A stretch of DNA of 37,612 nucleotides from a virus, in the IMG/VR virus record IMGVR_UViG_3300027747_001864, positions 1 through 37,612 of that record; one strand, given 5' to 3'. The translations under genes and the position numbers were made by a program. The notes beneath the pieces are model-generated. The model ran no database searches. It was given only the letters and a program-made list of their open reading frames with translations, and was not told the origin of the DNA. Below are positions 27,901 through 37,071 of the stretch, piece after piece; position 1 is the stretch's first letter; the number at the start of each line of letters is the position of its first letter.

Positions 27901-30355
27901 TAAAAAAGAATATGAGGAAAAATTAAGTCAATTTGAAACAAGTAAAACAACTAAAACAGAATCGGAATTAACTAAGGATAAGCAAGATAAAATGCTTGAT
28001 AGTTTTAGAAAGAAGCTAAAGGGATTAAATGAAGAACAAAAAGCAGATGTTATTAGGAGGTCATTTAAAAAATTAGTAGAGAATGGTGCATTGGAATATG
28101 ATGACTTTAAAAAAATTATACAAGATGTAATGGGTAATGGTGAATTAACCCAAGAAGAACAAGATAAAATTAAAGATTTAGTTACCAAAATAAATTCAGT
28201 AGAAGATGTTGCAAAATCAATAAGAGAAGATGATAACAGGTCGGAAGAAAATCTAAAAAAATATAAAGAAGCTAAAAAAGAAGCAGAACAAGCATCTACT
28301 GAATTAGGAAAAATGGTTTATAATAAAATAAATTTGACTAATAGGGTATTATCAATAATGCAATTAAATACATTAGGTATTCCTTCATTGATAAATAACC
28401 CAATATTTAACATTTGGAATCAATCAACTGTTAGATTTCCAATAGGGGTGCAATTAAGTGTTATAGACCAAATTTTATATGGTGGAAGTAAAGTATCTAA
28501 TAAGCTATTTGGTACAAGTATTTTATATCCCGAAAATAATATATTTATATCGCAAAAGTCATTTTTTAGCAAATTGGGAGAAGGTGCAAAGCAATCTACT
28601 GAACAATTATTTACGGGTTTAACCAATGCGGATTATTTTCAAAAAGAAGTTAGAAGTTCACAAATACATCCATTTACATCTATAAAAGAATTATGGGATT
28701 GGAAGTTTAATGGCAAACCATTAACAAAAGAACAAGTAGCAGATAAATTATTACAAGCAGGACCAGGTTTTACAGCAGAAATCGTAGCAAGATTATTAAA
28801 TATAGGTGATAAGCCACAAAGATATGCAGCAGAAGGAGCACAAGCCGCAGTATTTGCTAAAAAATTAGGTTTAAAGGGAGTTGATTTAAAATATTTTATG
28901 GAGTTTCCAAAAGAGGAAGCATATAGAGCATTTAAAAAACAAGGATTATCAGATGAAGTAGCAATGCAAAAAGCAGAAGAAATGCTACAAAGAATAATTA
29001 AACAAGGTGAAGAATCCACATTTCAACAAAATAGTTTATTAAATGATGCCATACAAGGTGCTTTTAAACCTTTTGGCAAATTTGGTGACGTTATTAAGAC
29101 ATTAAATATGCCTTATGTTAAGATACCTTTAAATGCTTTTTGGTCGGTATATAATTTAATTAACCCAGAAGTCGCATTTTTGCAATCAGCAGTTTATGGT
29201 TTAAAAGCTATAAAATCAAAATCATCAGCAGATATTCAAGAATCTAAAAAATGGTTTGCTCATGCAGTTACGGGAATGGCATTAACGGCAATAGTTGGTG
29301 CATTGGCTAAGGCAAAAATAATTAATTCTGACAATGATGATGAAACTACCAAAAAAGAAAGAATGGGTGAAAAATCATTTGAACAACAAAATAGCATTAA
29401 TGTATCAAAATTAAATGCATATTTAAGAGGCGAAAATCCTGATGACGTAAAGGATGGTTTAAATGTAGATTTAAAATGGTTTGGTAATGTTGGAAATGTA
29501 ATGAATGTTACATCTCAAAAATTAGAAAATATGACACCTGAACAAAAGAAAAATGGTATGTCATATATGGAAGATATGATGGAAAGACAATCAGAATCAG
29601 CTAAAGAATTTGTTAATAATGGAGTATTTGCAAACACATCAGGTTTATTAACGGCTGCAACTAAAGGAGGACAATTTTGGGATGCTTATGGATTAAATTT
29701 AATTAATATGGGAGCCAATGTTATTCAACCTGCAATGTTTGCTCAAATGTCAAGAGCACAATTACCATATTATTCTCAACAAAAAGCAGATAGTTTTATG
29801 AAAGAACTTGAAAATAGTATGCTTACTCGTTCAGGAACATTAAGAACCATAATGAAAAAATACCCACCATCACAAAACAATATATGGGGCGAAAGAATGG
29901 ATAGAAAAGACAATGTAATAATGAAGCTATTTGGTATGAGCAAAACAGATCCCGATAACTTTGCACAACCAATATATAAAGATTATAAAAGAACAGATAA
30001 TACCAAGTTTTTTCCACCTTCAATAAAACCAGAAGTTAATAATAAACCAATTACAAACGACCAATTAAATAAACTAGAAGTATTGGTAGGTCAAAAAAGA
30101 AAAATGTTAGTCGCACCATTTATAAATGATGGAGCAACTTTAAAAGGATTTAAAAATGTTTATAGTAAACTATCAGATGATGATAAAGTAGATGCATTAA
30201 ATATAATTTATAAAATGGCTTACAATGAAGGAGAAAAGGATTTTGTATCTTTATATCCCGATTTCTATGCATCAAAAAAGAAAACAAAAGAACAAAAAAA
30301 AGAAACAAAAGAAAATAGAATATTTAAAAAATCATTAACAAAATTTTTAAAATAA
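24992..30355 (+). CDS. Giant internal virion/polyvalent protein with ADP-ribosyltransferase-like domain, 1787 aa
   Basis: The largest gene of the window. Residues 1-50 contain two copies of K-V-P-S-M-[DE]-E-V-L-G. About 170-350 has amphipathic and glycine-rich helices (LGTVGSMVLTGAASGMGKGS; GGIGFGVGFLLNALGAN) that could enter a membrane. About 484-635 looks like an ADP-ribosyltransferase-like domain: ISVYHGGSIDDLSKAEGGLF, VSEDKNQAAAYAKG and FSVDDILVLNP. A Pro/Gly/Glu-rich linker (about 640-710) leads to a long helical region and a hydrophobic segment (GMALTAIVGALAKAKI, about 1428-1443). The size, place and mixed domains fit an ejected internal virion protein that delivers enzymatic activities into the host. 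I see no clear lytic transglycosylase motif. Confidence 0.7.
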   Translation: MAEEVQDIAIQEGTTPQTRKVPSMDEVLGTKTKKVPSMEEVLGNEKKNSLSSQYVSSPTQSPLASPNFSQGEKMAKVGFTIPSAANIQHTPEQQNWLLNTISSLDKGFYKNLIGNPTKGLGTALQGATKKVMGGNGEGFISNALIKFGDYFNKTIDELTPQDEEFKNSLSDQVAQALGTVGSMVLTGAASGMGKGSASLMNASQVPKANVAINAAKEFGKDLINPVSVSAGLSMGQSEFDKAKQLGATDDQAFEAFYKNAAVGSILEQIPTMQFLKRFNQSTGGGIANYIKTKGIAGITGGLEELSTEVLQQLYANKTAKDIYNINQDLFEGVAESGGIGFGVGFLLNALGANAKILRKQGNKVEAEVIKDQVDSFKSKMENASKEEDKIEQVKQQEQQKNGIDKRQEQFDVFSQLASSNPNFKFTDSFDEFNNKINSEGGEQYLKDLYNQSKPFVQTGDLGEVETNTEDNFVNYLKPKEEVEPIEEISVYHGGSIDDLSKAEGGLFVSEDKNQAAAYAKGNNGNVQEFKINKNDISDEAEVRKIIVELGLKSKQEGWDLSKELMLHEILDPRFETSLSDADLSKLYTELEKRGYKAIKMSATDVTGKEFSVDDILVLNPKETLKIEVKPIEEQLKPKENAVQKSSTEGVLPLTPNGNGEEGGKREGMGQGVQGKGITQEGETTQPESTTKENVIPPPPPIQEDGEKKEPLRTNEKAILKRLFESKNISEDVKNKFKDNLKYKTASKEEARNVAKEFVKEYGSEDAVTLAEAGKFDGDVNSFIFAEAIDNAARKEMEAKTEEEKIKYASEWADYAMRYDEAARKGGRFISAISDFYKKSPLGVLMVEKANRENSFKEWFKNKEKSYKEVFDELIKEPEFKDLMDEKVQSELKEERKKTRADKRQKIDDFFEKAKLKGNNLYAVPIPPQVINSALEVMKQAVLAGESIVNAVGMAVEHISKEVKDWDKEKFKKEYEEKLSQFETSKTTKTESELTKDKQDKMLDSFRKKLKGLNEEQKADVIRRSFKKLVENGALEYDDFKKIIQDVMGNGELTQEEQDKIKDLVTKINSVEDVAKSIREDDNRSEENLKKYKEAKKEAEQASTELGKMVYNKINLTNRVLSIMQLNTLGIPSLINNPIFNIWNQSTVRFPIGVQLSVIDQILYGGSKVSNKLFGTSILYPENNIFISQKSFFSKLGEGAKQSTEQLFTGLTNADYFQKEVRSSQIHPFTSIKELWDWKFNGKPLTKEQVADKLLQAGPGFTAEIVARLLNIGDKPQRYAAEGAQAAVFAKKLGLKGVDLKYFMEFPKEEAYRAFKKQGLSDEVAMQKAEEMLQRIIKQGEESTFQQNSLLNDAIQGAFKPFGKFGDVIKTLNMPYVKIPLNAFWSVYNLINPEVAFLQSAVYGLKAIKSKSSADIQESKKWFAHAVTGMALTAIVGALAKAKIINSDNDDETTKKERMGEKSFEQQNSINVSKLNAYLRGENPDDVKDGLNVDLKWFGNVGNVMNVTSQKLENMTPEQKKNGMSYMEDMMERQSESAKEFVNNGVFANTSGLLTAATKGGQFWDAYGLNLINMGANVIQPAMFAQMSRAQLPYYSQQKADSFMKELENSMLTRSGTLRTIMKKYPPSQNNIWGERMDRKDNVIMKLFGMSKTDPDNFAQPIYKDYKRTDNTKFFPPSIKPEVNNKPITNDQLNKLEVLVGQKRKMLVAPFINDGATLKGFKNVYSKLSDDDKVDALNIIYKMAYNEGEKDFVSLYPDFYASKKKTKEQKKETKENRIFKKSLTKFLK

Positions 30356-30356
30356 A

Positions 30357-30707
30357 ATGGAAGAAACACAACTACAACAAAGAATACAAGATTTAGAAAA
30401 ACAATTAGAATTTTCAGAAAGTAAAAGAAAGATTTACGAACAAAATGGAGCAGCTAAATTATTTTATGCCTTAAATAGAAAAGCCAATGAAATGGCAGAT
30501 TTATTAAACGCTTTCAATTTATCTACATTAAATTTAGATGACCCAAAAGACAAAACTTTTGAAAGATTAAAAATTATTTGGAACGATAGTTCAGCATTAT
30601 CAACCGCTATTAAAGACTTAGGAATTTCAGCAGGAGTTACGGGAGATGAAAAGAAAGATATTGAAAAGAAACCATTTGTGGAAACTATTGCAGAAGCAAG
30701 AAAATAA
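30357..30707 (+). CDS. Putative small terminase subunit or terminase-associated protein
   Basis: A 116-residue helical protein (EETQLQQRIQDLEKQLEFSE coiled coil; AAKLFYALNRKANEMADLLN; DDPKDKTFERLKIIWNDSSA; DEKKDIEKKPFVETIAEARK). It lies four bases before the large terminase gene, where the small terminase subunit is usually encoded. Proteins with this ending are found just upstream of terL in related Bacteroidota phages. No helix-turn-helix is obvious, so the assignment rests on position and coiled-coil content. Confidence 0.55.
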   Translation: MEETQLQQRIQDLEKQLEFSESKRKIYEQNGAAKLFYALNRKANEMADLLNAFNLSTLNLDDPKDKTFERLKIIWNDSSALSTAIKDLGISAGVTGDEKKDIEKKPFVETIAEARK

Positions 30708-30710
30708 TAT

Positions 30711-32756
30711 ATGGGTAAAAAAATAAAAATATACGGAACGGAAATAGAATTGCCCGAACAACCTCCTATTGAAGAAATAGAAAATTGGGGAGAAAATGAT
30801 ACTAAAAATCAATTTTGGAAAAGATTAGATTTGCCTAATTTTTTTGAATATGTTGAATATGATAAAGAAGAAAATGTATTACTTACAAAAGAACAAGAAA
30901 TATATGCACGAGAGGAAGTAAGAAGGTGTAAGCAAGGGTTTTGGTTTATGAATAATGGTATTCCAACTTATATAACGGGTAAAAATTATTTTTATTTACA
31001 ATGGTGGAAATTAGAAGATGATATATATGCAGATTATAGAGATACAGATAGAAGATATTATTTGTATTTAAACCATTGGGAAAACATGGCGTGGTGTTTG
31101 GGTATAATCAGAGGTAAAAAACGTAGAGAAGGAGCAACATCACAAGCAACTTCTAATTTAGTATATGAAGCAATATTTTTTAAAAATAGTAATTGTGGAT
31201 TAACAAGCAAAACAGCAGTGGATGCTGGAACTGCATTTACAAATATGGTTTCTTTTGGTTATAGGCAGTTACCCGTTTTTTTAAAACCAAAACAAATAAA
31301 TAATAAAGATAGTGTTACCAAATTGGTATTTGCACATAAATCTATAGATATAAAAGATGGAAAAGGAAATGCAATAGATAATAATACAGGGCATCGTTCA
31401 AGTATTGATTTTCGTGCCCCTAGTCCAAACGTATACGATTCAGGTCGTTTAAGTAGAGGTCTTTTTGATGAAGGTGGTAAATGGGAAATAGATTTTTCAA
31501 ACTTTATATCAAAAGTAAGTAAGACATTAGTAAAAGGTGCTAAAAAAGTAGGTTTTATGGAACTTCCATCAACTTGTAATAGTATGTCGCAAGGAGGACA
31601 AGCGTATTTTGATGAATGGATTAAAACAAAAAAGTTACAAAAAAATAGAACTGCAAATAGATTAGTTTCTTATTTTAGTTCATCGTATGATGGGTACGAA
31701 GGTTTTATTGATAAATATGGAATGAGTGTTATTAATGAACCAACGGAAGAACAATTTGAATATTTGGTAGAAAAATATGTAGGAGCAACTGAATTAGATG
31801 AAGAAGATATTAAAATGGGGTCAAAACAATATCTTTTAAACAAAAGAAAGGATTTAGAAGGGAAATCATTGGAGGAGGAAATTCGTATGAATCCATTTGA
31901 TGAAAAAGAAATGTTTATGCTTCGAAATTCTAATTGTCATTTTGATGCAGTATTATTAAATGATTTGTATGAGATTGCAAAAATGAATGAAAAAGAAGTA
32001 ATAGAATATGGCAATTGGACTTGGAAAGATGGAATACCTTTTACGGAAGCAATATGGGAAACAACTTCAAAAGAATACGCAAGATGGCATAGAGCAAAGA
32101 ATTTTAAGATACCTCAAGGAGATACTTATACTAAAAGAGGAAATTTATTTATACCAAAAAATCCCGTTCAGTTTATTATGGGATGCGATCCGTTTCAAAA
32201 TTCAATAGTAGAATCAGGAGAAGGGTCAAAAGCAAGTAGTGGAGTATTAAATAGGTATGATATTGGTAATAATGACCCCGTATATGATATGATGTTTGTA
32301 TGTAAATATCACGCAAGGCCAAAAATGGTAGAATTATTTCATAATGATATGGCTTTACAATGTTTTGCTTATGGAGGCCAAATGTTAATAGAGGCAAAAA
32401 TGGATGGTGGATTAAGAAAGTATTTTGAAGATAATTACCTAGCCGCATTTATGATAATGATGCCTGGGAAATCTACTTATGGTATAGACCCAAATTCAGA
32501 TAATAAGGCCCTAATGGTAAACCTATGGGAACAATATATTTTAACACATGGAAAAGAAGGTAAAATAATATATCCCGAAGTAATTGATAGCAAATACGAT
32601 GGATTGCTTAAATTTGATGTAACCGATACGGAAAAGTCAGATGAAGTTATGGGCTTGGGGTGGACTTTGGTAGCCGATTATTACAAAAAAGCCAATTTTA
32701 AAAAAATAAATAAAACAAATATTGAAGATTTCTTTAAAATGAAAAAAGTATCATAA
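30711..32756 (+). CDS. terL: Terminase large subunit
   Basis: A 681-residue DNA-packaging motor. The ATPase domain has a deviant Walker A RGKKRREGAT (about 132-141), and Walker B GLFDEGGKW (about 247-255) with the catalytic Glu next to the Asp. The C-terminal RNase H-like nuclease has FIMGCDPFQNS (first Asp, about 492), LIEAKMDGG in the middle (about 560-568) and KSDEVMGLGW (last Asp, about 641). The length is at the upper end for terminases. ATG of the first glycosyltransferase overlaps its stop by one base, so the glycan cassette is coupled to packaging genes. Confidence 0.92.
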   Translation: MGKKIKIYGTEIELPEQPPIEEIENWGENDTKNQFWKRLDLPNFFEYVEYDKEENVLLTKEQEIYAREEVRRCKQGFWFMNNGIPTYITGKNYFYLQWWKLEDDIYADYRDTDRRYYLYLNHWENMAWCLGIIRGKKRREGATSQATSNLVYEAIFFKNSNCGLTSKTAVDAGTAFTNMVSFGYRQLPVFLKPKQINNKDSVTKLVFAHKSIDIKDGKGNAIDNNTGHRSSIDFRAPSPNVYDSGRLSRGLFDEGGKWEIDFSNFISKVSKTLVKGAKKVGFMELPSTCNSMSQGGQAYFDEWIKTKKLQKNRTANRLVSYFSSSYDGYEGFIDKYGMSVINEPTEEQFEYLVEKYVGATELDEEDIKMGSKQYLLNKRKDLEGKSLEEEIRMNPFDEKEMFMLRNSNCHFDAVLLNDLYEIAKMNEKEVIEYGNWTWKDGIPFTEAIWETTSKEYARWHRAKNFKIPQGDTYTKRGNLFIPKNPVQFIMGCDPFQNSIVESGEGSKASSGVLNRYDIGNNDPVYDMMFVCKYHARPKMVELFHNDMALQCFAYGGQMLIEAKMDGGLRKYFEDNYLAAFMIMMPGKSTYGIDPNSDNKALMVNLWEQYILTHGKEGKIIYPEVIDSKYDGLLKFDVTDTEKSDEVMGLGWTLVADYYKKANFKKINKTNIEDFFKMKKVS

Positions 32757-33379
32757 TGGAAAATTGGATTAATTTTTTTGATAAGATATATGTTATAAAC
32801 CTAGCCAAAAGAACTGATAGGTTATTGCAAATTGCAGAAGAATTAGAGAGGTATAATATACCATTTGAGTTAGTTACCGCCATAGAGCAAGAAGATGGAG
32901 CAGAAGGGCTTAAAATGACAATGCAAGGCATATTTAAGAAATCCATTGAAAAAAGGTATGAATCCATATTAGTTTTTGAAGATGATGCTTATTTTGTAGA
33001 AGGGGTAGAATATACTAACGAAGTGTTAAATAATGCCATGGATCAATTACCCAAATATTGGGATATGCTATTATTAGGGGGCCAACCGGTAATGGGTTTT
33101 ACCGGCCAAATATCCCCTAATTTATTATCGTTGGAAGATTGTTATGCCACACATTCAGTAGCTTATAGCATTAATTGCATGAAAAGAATAATGGCCTTGG
33201 GTATGGAATCACCAATAGACAATTGGCTAGTAAAACACATTCAAACACAAAAAAGAACATATATAACATACCCATTATTAGCAAGCCAAAGGGCAGGAAT
33301 TAGCGACATAGGTAAGGCATATATAGATTGGAACCCATTTATAATAAACAAATACAACCAAAAATTAAACGAATTATGA
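32756..33379 (+). CDS. Glycosyltransferase family 25-like
   Basis: A 207-residue enzyme of the GT25 (LPS-type galactosyl/glucosyltransferase) fold: FDKIYVINLAKRTDR at the N-terminus (sugar-nucleotide binding), a DDA metal-binding motif in YESILVFEDDAYFVEGVEYT (about 70-89), and the CYATHSVAYSINCMKRIM segment typical of the family. It may glycosylate a virion protein such as capsid or tail fibre, or phage DNA. It overlaps the next gene by four bases (ATGA). Confidence 0.82.
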   Translation: MENWINFFDKIYVINLAKRTDRLLQIAEELERYNIPFELVTAIEQEDGAEGLKMTMQGIFKKSIEKRYESILVFEDDAYFVEGVEYTNEVLNNAMDQLPKYWDMLLLGGQPVMGFTGQISPNLLSLEDCYATHSVAYSINCMKRIMALGMESPIDNWLVKHIQTQKRTYITYPLLASQRAGISDIGKAYIDWNPFIINKYNQKLNEL

Positions 33380-34074
33380 GGCAATTATCAATTGTAATCC
33401 CATCTTGGGAAAGAGTGGATATGACCATAAATAGCTTTAAAAAAGTACACAACGACAAAAGAGTACATTCTATTGTTATAGTGGATGATGCAAGTTCAAT
33501 GGCGACTTACAAAGAATTAGAGGCAAAATGTAGCCAATTTTCAAAAGTAAGTTTATATCGAAACCAAAATAACAAAGATTGCTATGCAAATAAATTATTA
33601 GCAGTAAGCTATTCACCAACTGATTTTTGCATATTACTAGATTCTGATAATCAAATAGATAAGTATTATATTGATGCTATTTTTAATCAAGAAGATTGGG
33701 ATTGGGAAACCATATTTCAACCTACATTTGCAAGACCAATGTTTGATTTTAGGGCATTTAATGGATTGACAATTAAGAAATCCAATGTGGCAAAATATAT
33801 AGCAAAACCATTGTTTGATACAGCTTTAAATGCCATGAACTACTTTGTTAACAAAAACAAATACATAGAAGTTTGGGATGGTAATGTTGACCCACATAGT
33901 TCAGATTCAATATTTCAAAATTATAATTGGCTAAACGCAGGGTATAAAATAAAATTTTTAGAAGGAATGGAATATGAACATTTGGTACATGATGGAAGTC
34001 ATTATAAAGCAAATTCGCATAAATCACCTGAATTTTATCAAGAAATATTACAAAAATTAGGAGAATTAAGGTAA
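33376..34074 (+). CDS. Glycosyltransferase family 2-like
   Basis: From ATG at 33376 (MRQLSIVIPSWERVDMTINS...) this is a 232-residue GT-A enzyme with the GT2 hallmarks SIVIPSWERV, VIVDDAS (about 35-41) and CILLDSDNQID with the DxD motif (about 80-90). The frame extends upstream to 33328, but that part lies inside the preceding gene, and the ATGA overlap with its stop marks the true start. Probably transfers a second sugar in the same glycan. Confidence 0.82.
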   Translation: MRQLSIVIPSWERVDMTINSFKKVHNDKRVHSIVIVDDASSMATYKELEAKCSQFSKVSLYRNQNNKDCYANKLLAVSYSPTDFCILLDSDNQIDKYYIDAIFNQEDWDWETIFQPTFARPMFDFRAFNGLTIKKSNVAKYIAKPLFDTALNAMNYFVNKNKYIEVWDGNVDPHSSDSIFQNYNWLNAGYKIKFLEGMEYEHLVHDGSHYKANSHKSPEFYQEILQKLGELR

Positions 34075-34111
34075 TTAATTTAATATTGCATTGGTTATAA
34101 CACAACTAATT

Positions 34112-34861
34112 ATGCCACATTGTACTTTTATACCTGCGGGGAGGCTTGGGAATTGGTGTTTTGAATGTGCTACTGCGATAGCATATAGTTTAAAGCATAA
34201 TTTAGATTTTACTGTTCCAATCGATACGGATAATATAAAATGGAATCCTATATATTGTTTGCATTTGGCAGATTTAAGCTATAACCCATATTTAGATAAG
34301 GTGGATTTATGGGAAAATAGTCATAGTTATGAAGAATTGCCATTTGATGAATCATGGAGGCATAAAAATATAGTTATACAGGGTTATAGGCAATCAGAAA
34401 AGTATTTCAAAGAGTATAGACAAGAAATATTATACCTATTTAACTTACCTTATAAGTTAACCCCAATATGTAGTATTCACGCTAGATATGGAGATTATTT
34501 AACCATAGAAGGTAAGCATATAGTAATAAACGAAGAATACTTGACCAAGGCAATGGATATGATAAAAATAAAAACAGGACTTACTAGATTTAAGGTTTTT
34601 TCAGATGATATACCATATTTTAAAAAACAATTAGGACACTTATACGATTTTGAATATAGTGGAAATACTGATGAATTAAGCGACCTAATAGAAATAAGTT
34701 GTTGCCATAGTCAGATTAATTCTAGTAGCACTTTTTCTTGGTGGGGAGGATGGTTAAACCAAAATAAAGAAAAGGTTGTAATTACCCCCAAAAAATGGTT
34801 TCAAGATGGGCATGGTTTAGACACAAAAGATATAGTACCAAACGAATGGATAAAAATATAA
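34112..34861 (+). CDS. GT11 alpha-1,2-fucosyltransferase-like enzyme
   Basis: Taking ATG at 34112 (MPHCTFIPAGRLGNWCFECA...), this 249-residue enzyme shows the GT11 signatures: GRLGNWCFECATAIAYS at the N-terminus (cf. G-x-L-G-N-x-x-F-x-x-A), SIHARYGDY (cf. H-x-R-R-G-D-Y, about 127-135), and SSSTFSWWGGWLN (cf. S-x-S-T-F-S-W-W, about 205-217), all of which form the GDP-fucose site. It would add L-fucose or a related L-sugar from a GDP donor to galactose. The upstream TTG at 34091 lacks supporting context. Confidence 0.88.
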   Translation: MPHCTFIPAGRLGNWCFECATAIAYSLKHNLDFTVPIDTDNIKWNPIYCLHLADLSYNPYLDKVDLWENSHSYEELPFDESWRHKNIVIQGYRQSEKYFKEYRQEILYLFNLPYKLTPICSIHARYGDYLTIEGKHIVINEEYLTKAMDMIKIKTGLTRFKVFSDDIPYFKKQLGHLYDFEYSGNTDELSDLIEISCCHSQINSSSTFSWWGGWLNQNKEKVVITPKKWFQDGHGLDTKDIVPNEWIKI

Positions 34862-34863
34862 TT

Positions 34864-35469
34864 ATGAGTTACGCATTAGAAAACATAGATATAGGCGGCA
34901 AAATGTTTGATTTTAAAGAATATTATGACATGGTTGCAGAAAGACTGCCTAATAATTGTAAAATAGGCGAAGTGGGTATAGCTAATGGCAAGTCGGCAAT
35001 TTATTTGGCAGAAAAAATATTATCATTAGGGAAAAAAATAGATAGATTTGTTTTAATTGATTCAATGCAATATGGCGGTAATTATCAAATACAAACAATT
35101 ATTAATCATTTAATAAAAAGCGGAGTAGGACAACATTGCGAATTGATTATAAAAAATAGCCTTGATGCAAGTTGCGAATTTCCAAATGATTATTTTGATT
35201 ATGTTTTTATAGATGCTTCACACGAATACGAATTGACAAAAGCTGATATTAGACTTTGGTATAGAAAAGTAAAAGGAGATGGCTTTTTAGCAGGTCACGA
35301 TTATAACGCAGATGAGGTAAATAGAGCAGTTGATGAAGTATTATCAAAAGAAATTGTTTATGTTAATCAAAATTTTTCAACTGAAATATTAAAATTAATA
35401 GATACTGAAAATGATTTTGGAGTTTGGGAATATACAATAAATTGGCAAACTAAAAAAATAATAAAATAA
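34864..35469 (+). CDS. SAM-dependent methyltransferase, class I
   Basis: From ATG at 34864 (MSYALENIDIGGKMFDF...), 201 residues with a class I methyltransferase core: CKIGEVGIANGKSAIYLAEK (motif I, about 35-54), FVLIDSMQYGGN (motif II acid, about 61-72), and YFDYVFIDASHEYELTKADI (motif IV, about 110-129) with LAGHDYNADEVNRAVDEV after it. This is the Methyltransf_24-like layout often found among sugar O-methyltransferases. It is coupled to the epimerase gene by one-base overlap. Confidence 0.8.
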   Translation: MSYALENIDIGGKMFDFKEYYDMVAERLPNNCKIGEVGIANGKSAIYLAEKILSLGKKIDRFVLIDSMQYGGNYQIQTIINHLIKSGVGQHCELIIKNSLDASCEFPNDYFDYVFIDASHEYELTKADIRLWYRKVKGDGFLAGHDYNADEVNRAVDEVLSKEIVYVNQNFSTEILKLIDTENDFGVWEYTINWQTKKIIK

Positions 35470-36431
35470 TGAAAACAGCATTAATAACTGGTTCTAGTGG
35501 GTTTATAGGTGGTCATTTAACAAAATATTTAAAAAATAAAGGATATTTTGTAATTGGTGCAGATATAGAACAACCTAAATATGAAAAACCTACAATATTT
35601 TATAATTATGATTTAAGGAATCAATTATTATGTAAATATATATTTCAAAATCACAAAAACATTGATGAAGTATATAATCTTTCATGCATTATGGGCGGCA
35701 TGGGGTTTATAGGGAATAAATCCCATAGTTATGATATAATGGTTGGTAGCACTCAAATAGTATCAAATATAATAGAATGTAGCATAGAGTTTGGAGTTAA
35801 AAAATCTTTTTATAGCAGTTCTGCTTGTGTTTATAATATGCGCCTACAAGAAGGTACCGATAATGTATCATTAAGGGAATCAGACGCCTATCCTGCTATG
35901 CCTGATTTAATGTATGGATGGCAGAAATTGCAATCAGAATTGATGTATCAATCAGCTTATGAACAACACAATTTAAACGTAAGAATTGCTAGATTTCATA
36001 ATATTTTTGGCGAAGAAGGAATATGGTTTGGCGGGAAAGAAAAATATCCTGCCTCAATTTCAAGAAAAGTGGCAGAAGCAAAAGATGGAGATGAAATAGA
36101 GGTATGGGGTGATGGGAAACAAACAAGAAGTTTTTTACATATTAATACTTGCATTGAGGGTATAATGAAATTAATGGAAAGTGATTATAATCAACCATTG
36201 AATATTGGAAGTGATGAATTAGTAAGTATTGATGAAGTCGCAAATATGGTAATTAAATTATCCGGAAAAAATATTTTAATAAAACATGATTTAACTAAGC
36301 CACAAGGAGTAAGAGGTAGAAATAGTAATAATGAGTTAATTGAAAAAGTTTTAAAATGGAGGCCAAATACAAAATTGATAGATGGCTTAACTACTACATA
36401 TAATTGGATAAACAAACAAGTAAATAAGTAA
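35469..36431 (+). CDS. GDP-mannose 3,5-epimerase-like sugar nucleotide epimerase
   Basis: A 320-residue extended short-chain dehydrogenase. The Rossmann motif is TGSSGFIGGHLTKYL (7-21). SCIMGGMGFIGN (about 74-85), the YxxxK-type active site YGWQKLQSEL (about 151-160), RFHNIFGEEGIWFGGKEKYP (about 178-197) and EVWGDGKQTRSFLHI (about 214-228) are the characteristic words of GDP-D-mannose 3,5-epimerase, which makes GDP-L-galactose (and GDP-L-gulose). The product would be a natural donor for the GT11-like enzyme two genes upstream. A related GDP-sugar epimerase cannot be excluded by eye. Confidence 0.82.
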   Translation: MKTALITGSSGFIGGHLTKYLKNKGYFVIGADIEQPKYEKPTIFYNYDLRNQLLCKYIFQNHKNIDEVYNLSCIMGGMGFIGNKSHSYDIMVGSTQIVSNIIECSIEFGVKKSFYSSSACVYNMRLQEGTDNVSLRESDAYPAMPDLMYGWQKLQSELMYQSAYEQHNLNVRIARFHNIFGEEGIWFGGKEKYPASISRKVAEAKDGDEIEVWGDGKQTRSFLHINTCIEGIMKLMESDYNQPLNIGSDELVSIDEVANMVIKLSGKNILIKHDLTKPQGVRGRNSNNELIEKVLKWRPNTKLIDGLTTTYNWINKQVNK

Positions 36432-36435
36432 TAAT

Positions 36436-37071
36436 ATGATGATACCATTTGACTACTTGGTCGATAAATATAAAATAGATATAAAAGGAGTCGCACACTT
36501 TGGCGCAAGCTATGCGCAAGAAAGATTTGAATATGATAAATATTGTAAAGGTAAAGTTATATGGGTTGAGGCTATTCCTAATGTGTATAATGAACTTGTA
36601 GAAAACTTAAAATCATTCACAAATCAAAAAGGCATTAACGCTTGTTTAAGCAATGTAGATGGTCAAGAAATAATTTTTAATGTTTCAAATAATGAAAGTC
36701 AAAGTTCATCAATGTTAGAATTAGGTACACATTCTATAATTCATCCCGAAGTGCATTATGTTGAAAAATTATCAATGATAACAAATAGAGCAGATACATT
36801 ATTTACTAAAGAAGATTTTAAAGATATAAATTTTCTTAATGTAGATTTACAAGGAGCAGAACACTTAGCCATAGAAGGAATGGGTGATTTGATTAAAAAT
36901 ATTGAATGGGCTTTATTAGAAGTAAACAAAAAAGAAGTTTACAAAGGTTGTATGACAATAGATAATATGGATTATTTTATGTTACAAAGGGGATTTGAAA
37001 GAGTAGAAACAGGAGTTTTGGTAGCTGATTCATGGACTGATGCACTTTATAAAAGAACTTTTAAAGTATGA
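36436..37071 (+). CDS. FkbM-family methyltransferase
   Basis: A 211-residue protein with FkbM signatures: KGVAHFGASYAQERFEYDKY (motif I, about 17-36), VIWVEAIPNVYNEL (about 42-55), MLELGTHSI and FLNVDLQGAEHLAIEGMGDL (about 135-154) with the D-L/V-Q/E-G-A/x-E core. FkbM enzymes usually O-methylate sugars or polyketides. Translation may begin at either of two adjacent ATGs (36436 or 36439). Its stop overlaps the next gene's start (ATGA). Confidence 0.82.
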   Translation: MMIPFDYLVDKYKIDIKGVAHFGASYAQERFEYDKYCKGKVIWVEAIPNVYNELVENLKSFTNQKGINACLSNVDGQEIIFNVSNNESQSSSMLELGTHSIIHPEVHYVEKLSMITNRADTLFTKEDFKDINFLNVDLQGAEHLAIEGMGDLIKNIEWALLEVNKKEVYKGCMTIDNMDYFMLQRGFERVETGVLVADSWTDALYKRTFKV